Source: an uncultured archaeon (GTDB taxonomy: Archaea > Halobacteriota > Methanosarcinia > Methanosarcinales > Methanoperedenaceae). Taken from it: a DNA stretch of 43,594 nucleotides. The stretch is from NCBI GenBank assembly GCA_902386255.1, contig CABMII010000010.1:1-43594 (forward strand). The letters are read 5' to 3'. Below the pieces are notes generated by a model. It saw only the letters and a program-made list of their open reading frames with translations. It ran no database searches and was not told where the DNA came from. Both the position numbers and the translations under genes were made by a program. Positions 7,532 to 15,790 of this stretch are shown in pieces (within the stretch, counting starts at the first letter, position 1; every line of letters begins with the position of its first letter).

Positions 7532-8290
7532 ATGGGTGTAAGGGATTTTGCCGGAGGGCTTGTTGTTCACGGGGCCGCCGGAGCAGCGGGTCTTGCTGTT
7601 GTTTACAAGATATGGCAGGAGGAGAAGCGCAAAGGCCTGAAAGAGAGTCCGGCGGTAAGTCTTTCGGTTAGTCCCGGTTGGCTCACATTATCCATTCTTT
7701 TGTTATGGGTTGGATGGTTCGGGTTCAATCCGGGCAGCGTGCTGGCATTCAATAACGAGGCAACTGTCGTGGTGTTAACCACTTTCCTTGCGGCAGCATC
7801 TGCTTTTCTCTCAACGATGTTCTTCAAATACCTGATCGATAAGAAGAATCCGGGACTGCCTTATGCAGCAAACGGTATCCTGATCGGTTTGATTATAATA
7901 ACTCCCCTTGCTGGCTTCGTAAGTCCGGTCAGTTCTGTTATTCTCGGACTTCTTGGAGGACCGCTATACCTTGCTGGTGAGAAATGGTTCGGACGATATA
8001 AGTGGTTCTCCGATCCTGTGAGTCTGTTTCCCGGGCATTTGCTTGGCGGCGTCTTCGGAGTGGCAATGATTGCGTTCTTTACTCAAAATGATTTTGCAGC
8101 GGCTTCGGGTAATTCAAATCTACCGAATGGATTGCTGTTTGGAGGAGGAATTGCTGCGGTGCAGCAGCTTGGACTGGAAATGCTCGCTATTGTAGTCGTT
8201 CTGGTCGTGGTGTTCGTAATCTCGTACTTATCTATGTGGCTAATTGGATTGGTGATGCATGGGATAACAACAGATTACGGGAAAGAATAG
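7532..8290 (+). pseudogene. 5'-truncated ammonium transporter (Amt)
   Basis: The product begins inside the Amt fold at DFAGGLVVH, the segment carrying the first of the two pore histidines, and continues to a normal C-terminus; a second histidine lies in FPGHLLGGVFG. Roughly the first 150 residues (about five TM segments) are missing. In-frame reading upstream meets a stop at 7502, and no Amt sequence is seen between this point and the AMP phosphorylase gene. No PII gene follows. It is most likely a remnant left by a deletion or rearrangement, although the ORF itself of 252 codons is undamaged. Confidence 0.75.
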
Positions 8291-8390
8291 GTTAAGGTGA
8301 GTGCACCTGGATAAAACCCCTTAGCTTAAAATTGAGGACGTTGCTCCTTTTATTTTAAACTCATTTCAAATTTACAAGATAATTTACAAA

Positions 8391-8762
8391 TTATTGATTA
8401 AATAAAGCACCCGGTCTCTTTCTCCTGATATAATCAACAATCTCCTGGCCCTTCATTCCTTTCATCCACAAAATTACGCCGTTTAGCAAACTTGCCCGAT
8501 TGAAACCCTGTTCGCAATGAACCAAAACTTTCATCTTCTTTTCATAAACCAAATCGTATCCAAAGGACGCAACCATCTTCAAAATATCCAAATCAGGCAA
8601 TCCTGCGTCTTCTATTGTCCATTTTAGATAAATCTTAAAATCGCTTGCATCCGGATCTATGCCGCCCGCCAAATCAATGCAAGCATCAAACATCTTGACC
8701 CTTTCCACGTCGTCTATCATGGAACTCTGATACAAATTCTCGTCTATTTGAAATATTTCCAT
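8391..8762 (-). CDS. Dual-specificity phosphatase-like protein
   Basis: A 123-residue protein with the HCX5R active-site loop HCEQGFNR (Cys83, Arg89), followed by the helix and the RRKRPGALFN segment typical of DSP/PTP enzymes. It is at the short end for the family. Cys-dependent removal of phosphate from a protein or small molecule is expected; the substrate is unknown. It is a single gene between two remnants (a truncated Amt and a Cys-rich fragment), so this stretch has been rearranged. Confidence 0.82.
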   Translation of the reverse strand: MEIFQIDENLYQSSMIDDVERVKMFDACIDLAGGIDPDASDFKIYLKWTIEDAGLPDLDILKMVASFGYDLVYEKKMKVLVHCEQGFNRASLLNGVILWMKGMKGQEIVDYIRRKRPGALFNQ

Positions 8763-8820
8763 AACTGAAGTAAATAAATAGAATCAGGTAATTTTAAACT
8801 CTTCTGTTGTTCTTTTTTTT

Positions 8821-9018
8821 GAGTATGCATGCAACTCCTGCCAATGGCATACCTCCTGCAGCAACGGTTGGTTACACCATATCCAATTCGGAATAGAGTA
8901 TCGCGATACAGTCAAAGAGCTTGTTGAAAAAGGAATAATTAAAAAAACGAGAGACAAGGAATGGATAGACTACCTCAAAAAATGCAACAGCTACGTGCCT
9001 GAGGTAGTTGGAACATAA
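8821..9018 (+). pseudogene. Cys-rich gene remnant, C-terminal part
   Basis: An open frame of 65 codons without any plausible start codon; the frame is closed upstream at 8779. It encodes CNSCQWHTSCSNGW, then the charged helix VKELVEKGIIKKTRDKEW and the end VPEVVGT. The composition is coding-like and the stop is clean. I do not recognise the family. It reads as the 3' end of a gene whose 5' part was lost. Confidence 0.4.
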
Positions 9019-9061
9019 TCTTACGAATGACTTAAGTGTTAATGTACCAAAGTCAAGGTAC

Positions 9062-10018
9062 ATGCAAGCAATTGAAGTATCTCATCTCATCAAAAAATTC
9101 GGTTCGCTCACTGCGCTCAATGATATAAATTTCTCAGTTGACGAAGGAGAAACCTTTGGGTTTTTGGGTCCCAATGGCGCAGGCAAGACCACTACCATTC
9201 GTATTTTGACCGGGATTTCGCGGCCGACCTCTGGAACGGCAACTATTTTTGGCCATGATATTGAGCACGACACCATTGCTGCACGGCAGTCCATGGGCAT
9301 TGTATCCGAGAATTCGAATGTGTACGATGACCTGACCGCATGGCAGAACATGATTTTTTCCGCTGAACTCTACCATGTGGGACGGAACGAGCGAGAAAAA
9401 AAGACAACCGAGCTGCTCAAGATATTCGGGTTATACGAACGGTGCAATGATAAAGTGCACGGGTTTTCAAAGGGAATGAAACGGCGCCTGACGCTCGCGA
9501 TGGGTCTGGTCAACAGCCCGCGCCTGCTGTTCCTGGACGAACCCACCTCAGGGCTCGATGTACAGAGCAACCTCATCATCCGGGATGTGGTCACTGACCT
9601 TGTCCGCGAAGGTGTCACGGTTTTTTTAACGACGCACAATATTGAGGAGGCAAATATCATGTGTGACCGGGTGGCGATCATCAATAAAGGAAATATCGCT
9701 GCAATTGATGCACCGGAATCCCTGAAAAAGACGATCCAGAGCGTGCAGTCAATTGAGGTCTCGTTTGACCGCAGTTCTGCAGACCAGCTGGACGAGCTTC
9801 GCCGCCTTCCGATGGTGAATGACGCGCAAAAAGCCGGTGACAAGTTTAAGCTCTATACTGAAGACCCGTCCGAAGTTATCGATGCCGTGATGGCTTATGC
9901 CCACACTCACAACCTTAAAGTGATGAGTATCACGACTCTTGGCCCGAGCCTCGAAGATGTGTTCATACGGTTGACCGGCCTGCAACGGAAAGGAGGTGCA
10001 GTTCATGCCATCGATTAA
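9062..10018 (+). CDS. ABC-2 type exporter ATP-binding protein
   Basis: ATPase of a DRA/ABC-2 exporter, about 318 residues. Walker A is GPNGAGKTT, the signature is FSKGMKRRL, Walker B is LLFLDEPTSGLD, and the switch His lies in TTHNIEEA. The C-terminal extension (about residue 225 on) is the usual regulatory domain of this group, ending in LEDVFIRLTG. I chose ATG 9062 (after AAGGT) because the domain starts there; a TTG at 9008 would add 18 unrelated residues that overlap the upstream remnant. It overlaps the permease gene by 14 bp. Exported substrate unknown (drug, lipid or peptide). Confidence 0.9.
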   Translation: MQAIEVSHLIKKFGSLTALNDINFSVDEGETFGFLGPNGAGKTTTIRILTGISRPTSGTATIFGHDIEHDTIAARQSMGIVSENSNVYDDLTAWQNMIFSAELYHVGRNEREKKTTELLKIFGLYERCNDKVHGFSKGMKRRLTLAMGLVNSPRLLFLDEPTSGLDVQSNLIIRDVVTDLVREGVTVFLTTHNIEEANIMCDRVAIINKGNIAAIDAPESLKKTIQSVQSIEVSFDRSSADQLDELRRLPMVNDAQKAGDKFKLYTEDPSEVIDAVMAYAHTHNLKVMSITTLGPSLEDVFIRLTGLQRKGGAVHAID

Positions 10019-10772
10019 TCATGAGAGCTGGTCAAAACGTCTTTCCCGCGAGCTGTCCGCTGCATGGGCGATTGCCAGAAAGGATATGCGGATATACTAC
10101 CTCAAGCCCAACATCATCGTTTCTGGAATCCTCTTCCCGCTCTTCATGTTCCTGGCATTTGCCATCGGGAAGAACGCCCCGCCCGGTACCCTGATCCCGG
10201 GGCTGATTTCTATCACCCTCCTGTTTTCGGCCTCATCGATAGAGCCGGTCTCGATACCCATTGAACGGCGGGTAAAAACCTTTGACCGCCTGCTCTCGGC
10301 ACCGATCTCGCTGTATTCGCTGGTGTCGGGTGAGAGCCTGAGCGGATTTCTCTACAGTCTCGGCATCGCGTGTCTTCCGCTTGCCATCGGTATCGTCGTG
10401 TTCAGTACGCCTATTGTAAATGCGCCTGTCCTTGTGGTCGCCATGATACTCACTGCCTTCTGTTTTGCGACGCTCGGGACGCTGTTCGCCGCATACCCCA
10501 CCGAGAATGTGGGAGAGGTTATGTCGATGCTCAACACTGTCAGGCTGCCGCTTATCTTTATCTCCGGTGTTTTTATCCCGATATCTACTATGCCAGAAAT
10601 CGGCCAGGAGATTGCACTGATATCTCCCCTTACCTATGGAAATGATATGATCGAGTACGCATATACCGGCAGATCGCTTTTTTCACCGCTGCTGGACATC
10701 GTGGTGCAGGTGGTCTTCATCCTGGTCTTCCAGATCACGGCAAATTATCTTTATAAAAAGTTTAACGAATGA
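10005..10772 (+). CDS. ABC-2 type exporter permease
   Basis: About 255 residues with six hydrophobic segments, the partner of the ATPase just upstream. The family pattern is visible: an N-terminal cytoplasmic stretch AWAIARKDMRIYYLKPN, then TM1, and the late motif LPLIFISGVFIPISTMPE. The ATG at 10005 is preceded by a strong AGGAGGTG and lies inside the end of the ATPase gene, so translation is coupled. The GTG at 9996 falls inside the SD and is unlikely to be used. Confidence 0.88.
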   Translation: MPSINHESWSKRLSRELSAAWAIARKDMRIYYLKPNIIVSGILFPLFMFLAFAIGKNAPPGTLIPGLISITLLFSASSIEPVSIPIERRVKTFDRLLSAPISLYSLVSGESLSGFLYSLGIACLPLAIGIVVFSTPIVNAPVLVVAMILTAFCFATLGTLFAAYPTENVGEVMSMLNTVRLPLIFISGVFIPISTMPEIGQEIALISPLTYGNDMIEYAYTGRSLFSPLLDIVVQVVFILVFQITANYLYKKFNE

Positions 10773-10796
10773 AGTGTTTGTAAGAACCAATCGGAA

Positions 10797-10850
10797 ATCA
10801 CCACGTCCCCTCGAATGCGAGGACAAACTCCTCTCGCCATCGCCATTCAT
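10797..10850. other. Intergenic stretch with small hairpins
   Basis: The 254-bp gap between the exporter and the Old Yellow Enzyme gene holds no gene. Two short overlapping inverted repeats occur: CCTCG-AATG-CGAGG and GAGGA-CAAAC-TCCTC. Neither is followed by a T-run. They may mark the 3' end of the exporter transcript. Confidence 0.3.
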
Positions 10851-11026
10851 AGAAGTATGATTGATACTCTCCCCATATTATAAAACTCATAGTCGACATT
10901 TTCTCCGCTCGATAATTTTATGTTGTATAGATACAAAATATGTGATTTAGGGAAAGGGTATTGCAGTTTTGAAGCTAAAATTGAAATTTCGTATGCCCTC
11001 TTCAAAAGAACAAGGAAGTAAGTAAT

Positions 11027-12097
11027 ATGAATCTTTTCTCACAGTACAAATTGGGCGATCTTGACCTCAAAAACCGCATGGTGATGGCGCCGATGACCCG
11101 TTGCCGCGCGCTTCCGGGCAATGTTCCTAATCCATTAGCTGTCACCTATTACGTGCAAAGAGCAACGGCAGGTTTAATCATCACGGAAGGGTCGCAGGTG
11201 AGCCCGCAGGGGGTCGGTTATGTCAGTACCCCGGGAATTCACTCACCTTTGCAGGTTGCAGGCTGGAAGAAAGTGACCGAAGCCGTTCATAAGGCGGGCG
11301 GGAAAATTTTCATTCAACTCTGGCACGTGGGGCGCGTGTCGCATCCCGATTTCCTCGGAGGCGAACTGCCTGTCGCTCCTTCTGCGCTTCCCTTCGAGGG
11401 GGAAATTCATACAGTGCAGGGCAAAAAGAAATTTGTTACTCCAAGAGCTCTTGAACTAAACGAGATACCCGGCATTATTGAACAATTTCGAAAAGGTGCC
11501 CAGAATGCAAAGGCGGCAGGCTTTGATGGCGTTGAGATCCATGGTGCCAATGGGTATCTGCTGGACCAGTTCCAGAGAAACGGTTCAAACAGACGAACAG
11601 ACAAATACGGCGGAAGTGTCCAGAATCGCGCACGTCTTCCGCTCGAAGTCATAGAAGCAGTTGCAGGAGTATGGGGTGCGGACAGGGTCGGATACAGAAT
11701 TTCGCCACACTTTTCAAACTATTCAATGTCTGATACGAATCCGCGCCAGACCTTTTCATATCTGGCAGAGCAACTGAACAATTTTGGCATAGGATATCTT
11801 CACATGGTGGAGCCTGTTGGAGGCAGGATGGGGGCAACGCCACAGGATATACGATTGGCTCCAATCATTCGCGACATATTCAAAGGCACGCTCATGTTAA
11901 ATGGAGGCTACGATGCCCGCAGTGGAAACGAAGCTATTGAAAAAAGCAACGCTGATCTGATCTCATTCGGAGTTTTATTTTTGGCTAATCCGGATTTACC
12001 TCTGCGCTTCAGACAAAATGCGCCGCTCAATTCTGCGGATGTTTCGACCTTTTACATAGGTGAGGAAAAAGGTTACATCGACTACCCGAAACTGTGA
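11027..12097 (+). CDS. Old Yellow Enzyme-type NAD(P)H:flavin oxidoreductase / alkene reductase
   Basis: A 356-residue FMN enzyme of the NemA/OYE class. The TIM barrel begins with LGDLDLKNRMVMAPMTR. Other family landmarks are the QLWHVGRVSHP segment, the substrate-binding HGANGYLLDQF, and RRTDKYGGSVQNR. Enzymes of this group reduce activated C=C bonds, nitro compounds or nitrate esters using NAD(P)H. SD-like AGGAAGTAAG precedes the ATG. Classical OYEs of this subclass are mostly bacterial or fungal, so horizontal gain is likely. It stands alone; the small winged-helix gene 170 bp downstream may or may not be related. Confidence 0.92.
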   Translation: MNLFSQYKLGDLDLKNRMVMAPMTRCRALPGNVPNPLAVTYYVQRATAGLIITEGSQVSPQGVGYVSTPGIHSPLQVAGWKKVTEAVHKAGGKIFIQLWHVGRVSHPDFLGGELPVAPSALPFEGEIHTVQGKKKFVTPRALELNEIPGIIEQFRKGAQNAKAAGFDGVEIHGANGYLLDQFQRNGSNRRTDKYGGSVQNRARLPLEVIEAVAGVWGADRVGYRISPHFSNYSMSDTNPRQTFSYLAEQLNNFGIGYLHMVEPVGGRMGATPQDIRLAPIIRDIFKGTLMLNGGYDARSGNEAIEKSNADLISFGVLFLANPDLPLRFRQNAPLNSADVSTFYIGEEKGYIDYPKL

Positions 12098-12267
12098 AAA
12101 ACAGTGAACAATATAATAGTTTTTACTGCAAAAGAGCCTATTTTTTCATCCTCGACCATAGACCAAAGCCTGCTCAAAAGATGGTTAGCTGAGCTTTGCG
12201 TTTTCTTGCGCTTTTTACGATGCGGGATTTATGACAAACTCTGTATGGAAACATTACAGAAACCGAA

Positions 12268-12456
12268 ATGATAGACCTTGAAGAACAGATTATCAAGCTC
12301 TTAAAGGAAAACAACGGGTCTCTTTACCAGTCAAATATCGTAAGAAAGCTCAATCTCCCGAAATCGACAGTAAGTTCGGCATTGAATGAACTGCATAACA
12401 AAAATCTTATTCTCAAAATCAAAAAAGGGCGGGAAAACCTGATACGTCTTAAATAA
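12268..12456 (+). CDS. Small winged-helix DNA-binding protein
   Basis: A 62-residue, single-domain winged helix of MarR/ArsR-like form: helix LEEQIIKLLKENN, recognition region SNIVRKLNLPKSTVSSALNEL, and wing LILKIKKGRENLIRL. It resembles the C-terminal winged helix of archaeal membrane-associated regulators but no membrane part is present. It may be a stand-alone regulator or a surviving domain. It lies between the Old Yellow Enzyme gene and a membrane protein gene. Confidence 0.6.
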   Translation: MIDLEEQIIKLLKENNGSLYQSNIVRKLNLPKSTVSSALNELHNKNLILKIKKGRENLIRLK

Positions 12457-12631
12457 CTCAGAGCAATTTCAAAATGGATTTTAAGCAGATTTTGATTCTT
12501 TGAATTAAAAACAAGAAGTTGAACCAAGGATTTCTCGATTTTGTAAAAATTGCGTTAAGTGCATATTTTTATAATCATCAACGATTAACATCCTATGCTT
12601 CCCTATTTACAATTCAATTTAACAATAACAA

Positions 12632-12656
12632 GTTATAAATAGGAATATATATTATT
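12632..12656 (+). promoter_or_regulatory. TATA region for the 12670 gene
   Basis: GTTATAAAT and a following AATATATATTATT lie 14-38 bp before the ATG at 12670. The first is placed for a very short or absent leader. No SD is visible. Confidence 0.4.
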
Positions 12657-12669
12657 TTGAGATTAAGAT

Positions 12670-13353
12670 ATGAACGGAGATGTAGCAGGTTCAGAAATTT
12701 CAGAGACTAATTGGAAACAACTAGATGTAGCTTACAACCTAATGGACAGGATGGATAGGCGGATCGACACCTATATTAGCATAATGTCTATGGGCACGGG
12801 TTTTTTAACTCTTTCGGATGTTTTTCTAATCGAGAATTTTTTTGACACAAGTAAGTCCTTAAGAATACAATATACTACTGGAATATTAGCACTTGGGGTT
12901 GGTACTTTTATTCTCACCATGCTAATATCGCTCGCATGTTGCATTTTTGTTATCAGACCTTATAAGATACATCTTGAATTGAATAAAGGAATCCCGGAAT
13001 TTTCTGCAGATACTGATTTTTCTGTAAGTGAGAATTTAAATATAAGCAATGAGGGGATTATTTCTCAAATTAGGACATGGGAGGCCGTAAAAAATACCAA
13101 ATATGCCATATTGATATTTGTTGGAAACATAATATATGCAGGTCTGTTCACCTTCATCGGGTGCCTAATAATTAGTGCATATGTTTGGAAGGTCTCACAA
13201 AATTATTCAGATTTTACAAATTTTTATAAATATGCAATAATCTTAGAATTTGTAACTCTCCTCTCGTTTCTGTTAATGTGGCTATCGGGGAAAAGGCTTA
13301 CCACATGGTTTTACAACTATGTGAACCGAAAAATAAAAGGATCGTTGATATAA
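12670..13353 (+). CDS. Four-TM membrane protein of unknown function
   Basis: A 227-residue protein with an amphipathic N-terminal helix (YNLMDRMDRRIDTYISIMS) that runs into TM1, then TM2 ending in IRPYK, a polar stretch of about 60 residues, and two further TM segments before a basic tail. The plan (helix, two TMs, soluble stretch starting after RP, two TMs) is like that of Pycsar-type membrane effectors, but I see no decisive motif and no cyclase gene next to it. AT-rich compared with the core genes. Treat the family as unassigned. Confidence 0.6.
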   Translation: MNGDVAGSEISETNWKQLDVAYNLMDRMDRRIDTYISIMSMGTGFLTLSDVFLIENFFDTSKSLRIQYTTGILALGVGTFILTMLISLACCIFVIRPYKIHLELNKGIPEFSADTDFSVSENLNISNEGIISQIRTWEAVKNTKYAILIFVGNIIYAGLFTFIGCLIISAYVWKVSQNYSDFTNFYKYAIILEFVTLLSFLLMWLSGKRLTTWFYNYVNRKIKGSLI

Positions 13354-13751
13354 TACCTTGCGCACAACGTGCCATTATTTACTTGTGGGTAAAAAACCCC
13401 AGGCGCTTCATATTAAACCATCCCGAAGGGCTGTTCCTGAGGCAGGCGCACATTCAATTTACGTTTCATGTCGTGGTGAAGCGAAGATAGATATGACTGT
13501 TTAAATAACTGAGTGAGTGATACAGCGTCGATACGCTGCCCTGCTGAGCATGGGGGTGGGGAACACTGTGGATAAGGGGCTTGCCCTCATGGACTCAGCG
13601 GAGGAACGCTACTCTGAACTATTTGCTCAGAAGGCGCAGTTAATTGAATGTTGGTTGATGTTTGCAATAGTTTAATTTAAATAAGATAAAAAGTGGGCTT
13701 TCGTATGGGGTAATAATCGATTAATGTCAAAAATTGCTCTAGAAGAATCAT
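13354..13751. other. Gene-poor stretch with a structured segment and a possible small ORF
   Basis: 398 bp without a convincing gene. It includes the perfect hairpin CAGCGT-CGAT-ACGCTG (13523-13538) and a longer interrupted stem pairing GCTGAG..CATGGGG with CCCTCATG..CTCAGC around 13543-13610. The same DNA carries one open frame from a GTG at 13517 to 13675 (52 codons, with EERYSELFAQKAQLIE), which has a coding-like composition but no SD or recognisable domain. Either an RNA or a gene remnant is possible. Confidence 0.3.
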
Positions 13752-14426
13752 TTATAGAATTGTTAAAATTGATTTTAATTCATCCACCCTTAATTGCCCC
13801 GGAGCCGTGGGTTTATCCACATAACCGTAAGTCATGACTGAACCGTAAATCGGGGCGACTACACGCGAATGCCTGCCAATATTGCCCATGGCGATTGTAC
13901 ATACTTTCCCGCTTGAGCGTAAAGTAACCTCAAGCAGGTGGAGAACATCCAGAAGCGTGTTTGGCGTTACTGCAAGCTTGGCAATATCTGCCCCGGCCTC
14001 AAAGGATTCGTTGATTATACCGGCCATGATATCAACCTCAGGCGTATTCTGGAAATCATGGGTGGAGATGATGACCGTTTTTCCTTCGGTTTTTGCTTTT
14101 TTAACAACATCATCGCGTTTTTGGGCGCATAATTCGATATCAATTGCATCTGCCAGAGGGAGCAAGGACAACAGTATCCGGATTCTCTCATCTTCGCTCC
14201 CTTCCCATGCCCCGCCTTCCTGTTTCATCCGGTTGGTAATGATAACAGGCAAATCAAGCTTCTTTAACTCCAAAATCGCCGTGCGTGCATCCATATCAAG
14301 GAGGTCTATCCGTAATTCAATTAAATCCGCGCCGAGCTTTTTCGCTTTTGATGCAGATTCAAGAGGATTTTTACTGATGGAGGCAACTATTGACCTTTCA
14401 AGCGGAAGACCGCCTATGCGAACCAT
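13752..14426 (-). CDS. aroD: 3-dehydroquinate dehydratase, type I
   Basis: Third step of the shikimate pathway, dehydrating 3-dehydroquinate through a Schiff base. The catalytic residues are visible: His123 in STHDF and the Schiff-base Lys150 in ADIAKLAV. Other landmarks are the N-terminal VASISKN and ADLIELRIDLLD, and the C-terminal GSVMTYGYVDKPTAPGQL. At 224 residues it has the usual archaeal length. No other shikimate gene is adjacent; the gene appears to be transcribed alone. Confidence 0.95.
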   Translation of the reverse strand: MVRIGGLPLERSIVASISKNPLESASKAKKLGADLIELRIDLLDMDARTAILELKKLDLPVIITNRMKQEGGAWEGSEDERIRILLSLLPLADAIDIELCAQKRDDVVKKAKTEGKTVIISTHDFQNTPEVDIMAGIINESFEAGADIAKLAVTPNTLLDVLHLLEVTLRSSGKVCTIAMGNIGRHSRVVAPIYGSVMTYGYVDKPTAPGQLRVDELKSILTIL

Positions 14427-14535
14427 ACAGCGATAAATATCGTTAATCTGTGATAAGGGTTATGAAAAGAATATATCAATGTAGAATATATCAAATCAAA
14501 ATATTTATCTGGTTTGCATTACATAAAAACGAAAG

Positions 14536-14814
14536 ATGGATCGTCTGGATGGAAAAATTCGAAGAGCTGCGACAAGTTTTCTTCCGGTGGATGGCACCCG
14601 CGTCGGTGAATGTAAAAATTGCGGCTCTTGCTGTATGTTCTTATATAAATGCCCGTTCCTGAAATTTGAAAATCATAATTCTCACAAAGCCATTTGCACC
14701 ATACACAGTATCAGGCCGCCTATGTGCAGGAAATATCCAAGAACACGGGAAGAGCAGGCGCATCAACCTTGCGGGTATTATTTTATTGAAAAAAAGACCG
14801 CCAAAGCGCAGTAA
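14536..14814 (+). CDS. YkgJ/UPF0153-like cysteine-cluster protein
   Basis: A 92-residue protein with CKNCGSCC (residues 26-33) followed by further Cys in KCPFL, ICTIH, MCRKYP and PCGYY. This is the pattern of the YkgJ (zinc/iron-chelating, CxxCxxCC) family. It probably binds an Fe-S cluster or zinc; no enzymatic role is established. It is on the same strand as the SDR gene 67 bp downstream and could share its transcript. Confidence 0.8.
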   Translation: MDRLDGKIRRAATSFLPVDGTRVGECKNCGSCCMFLYKCPFLKFENHNSHKAICTIHSIRPPMCRKYPRTREEQAHQPCGYYFIEKKTAKAQ

Positions 14815-14881
14815 AGAGAACTGAAGGCTAACTTCATGTTGTTAGATAGATTAAATATATTTCAAATCACATAGAGAATGT

Positions 14882-15778
14882 ATGATACTCCTCACAGGCT
14901 CAACAGGTTTCATCGGCGCCCGGGTTTTGCGGGTATTAGCGGAAAAAAACTTAGAGGTCAGGTGCCTTGTGAGGAAACGGGCAAGCCAGGAAAAACCGAA
15001 CATCACTTACATGACAGGCGATGTGCTTGATTATGATTCGCTGGTCAGGGCAACAGAAGGCATAGACACCGTTTATTACTTTATTCACATGATGGGGAAC
15101 CAGCCAAGGGGCGAGCAGAAAAGGTTCGATACCCTCGACAGGCTTGCAATAAATAACATGGTCAAAGCCTGCAAGCTAAATGGCGTTAAAAGGATAATAC
15201 ATCTTACCGGTATGAGAAATCCTTATGAAAAGCTGTCTCAGCACCTTGAGAGCCGAAAAGAGGTTGAAGAAATAATCAAGAATAGCGGCATCGGTTACAC
15301 TATTTTCAGGGCTTCGGTCATAATCGGCAGGGGAGGCGCAGCTTTTGAAATCCTGGATACCGCTGTTAGAAAATTTCCAATTATCCCTGTCCTTAACTGG
15401 GAGAACACAAAAGTGCAGCCCATTTACATCGACGACGTAATACGATATCTTGTGGAGTGCCTTGACAGGAAAGAAACTTTAAACAGGTGTTTTGACATCG
15501 GCAGTTCAAAGATTTTCACATATAAGGAATTGATGCAGCAGTATGCAGAGGAGCTTGGATTAAAAAGGAGATTTATATCCATTCCCGGTTCATGGAACCG
15601 GCTCTCAGCAGCAGTACTTGGAAAGTTTGCCCCAGTGAATCCCAATGTGGTTTACTGGCTGGTAGAATCGCTTCAGAATAACATGGTTTGCGAACCGAAT
15701 GACCTTAAAAAGATATTCGGCTTTGAGCCTATTTCGTTTAAGGAAAGCATCAGGAAAATAGGAATCGTCAATAAATGA
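14882..15778 (+). CDS. NAD(P)-dependent extended/atypical SDR (NmrA/NDUFA9-like)
   Basis: A 298-residue Rossmann protein. The nucleotide-binding motif TGSTGFIG is at residues 5-12 and is followed by LVRKRAS, whose basic residues suggest NADP. It has VYYFIHMM and IHLTGM where classical SDRs carry the active site, and the Tyr-x3-Lys pair is not evident, as in atypical SDRs such as NDUFA9 and NmrA relatives. The C-terminal substrate domain is complete. In archaea such proteins have been linked with lipid or quinone reductions and respiratory complexes; here the substrate is unknown. It converges with the GGGPS gene, 12 bp apart. Confidence 0.82.
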   Translation: MILLTGSTGFIGARVLRVLAEKNLEVRCLVRKRASQEKPNITYMTGDVLDYDSLVRATEGIDTVYYFIHMMGNQPRGEQKRFDTLDRLAINNMVKACKLNGVKRIIHLTGMRNPYEKLSQHLESRKEVEEIIKNSGIGYTIFRASVIIGRGGAAFEILDTAVRKFPIIPVLNWENTKVQPIYIDDVIRYLVECLDRKETLNRCFDIGSSKIFTYKELMQQYAEELGLKRRFISIPGSWNRLSAAVLGKFAPVNPNVVYWLVESLQNNMVCEPNDLKKIFGFEPISFKESIRKIGIVNK

Positions 15779-15790
15779 TGGATGCCGATT

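Noticed and set aside
7720-7745. A GGTTCAA-type tRNA T-arm match
   Set aside because: It lies within the Amt coding frame and no acceptor or anticodon stem surrounds it.
13278-13490. A 70-codon open frame overlapping the end of the four-TM gene
   Set aside because: It overlaps a better gene, lacks an SD, and resembles no protein; treated as non-coding.
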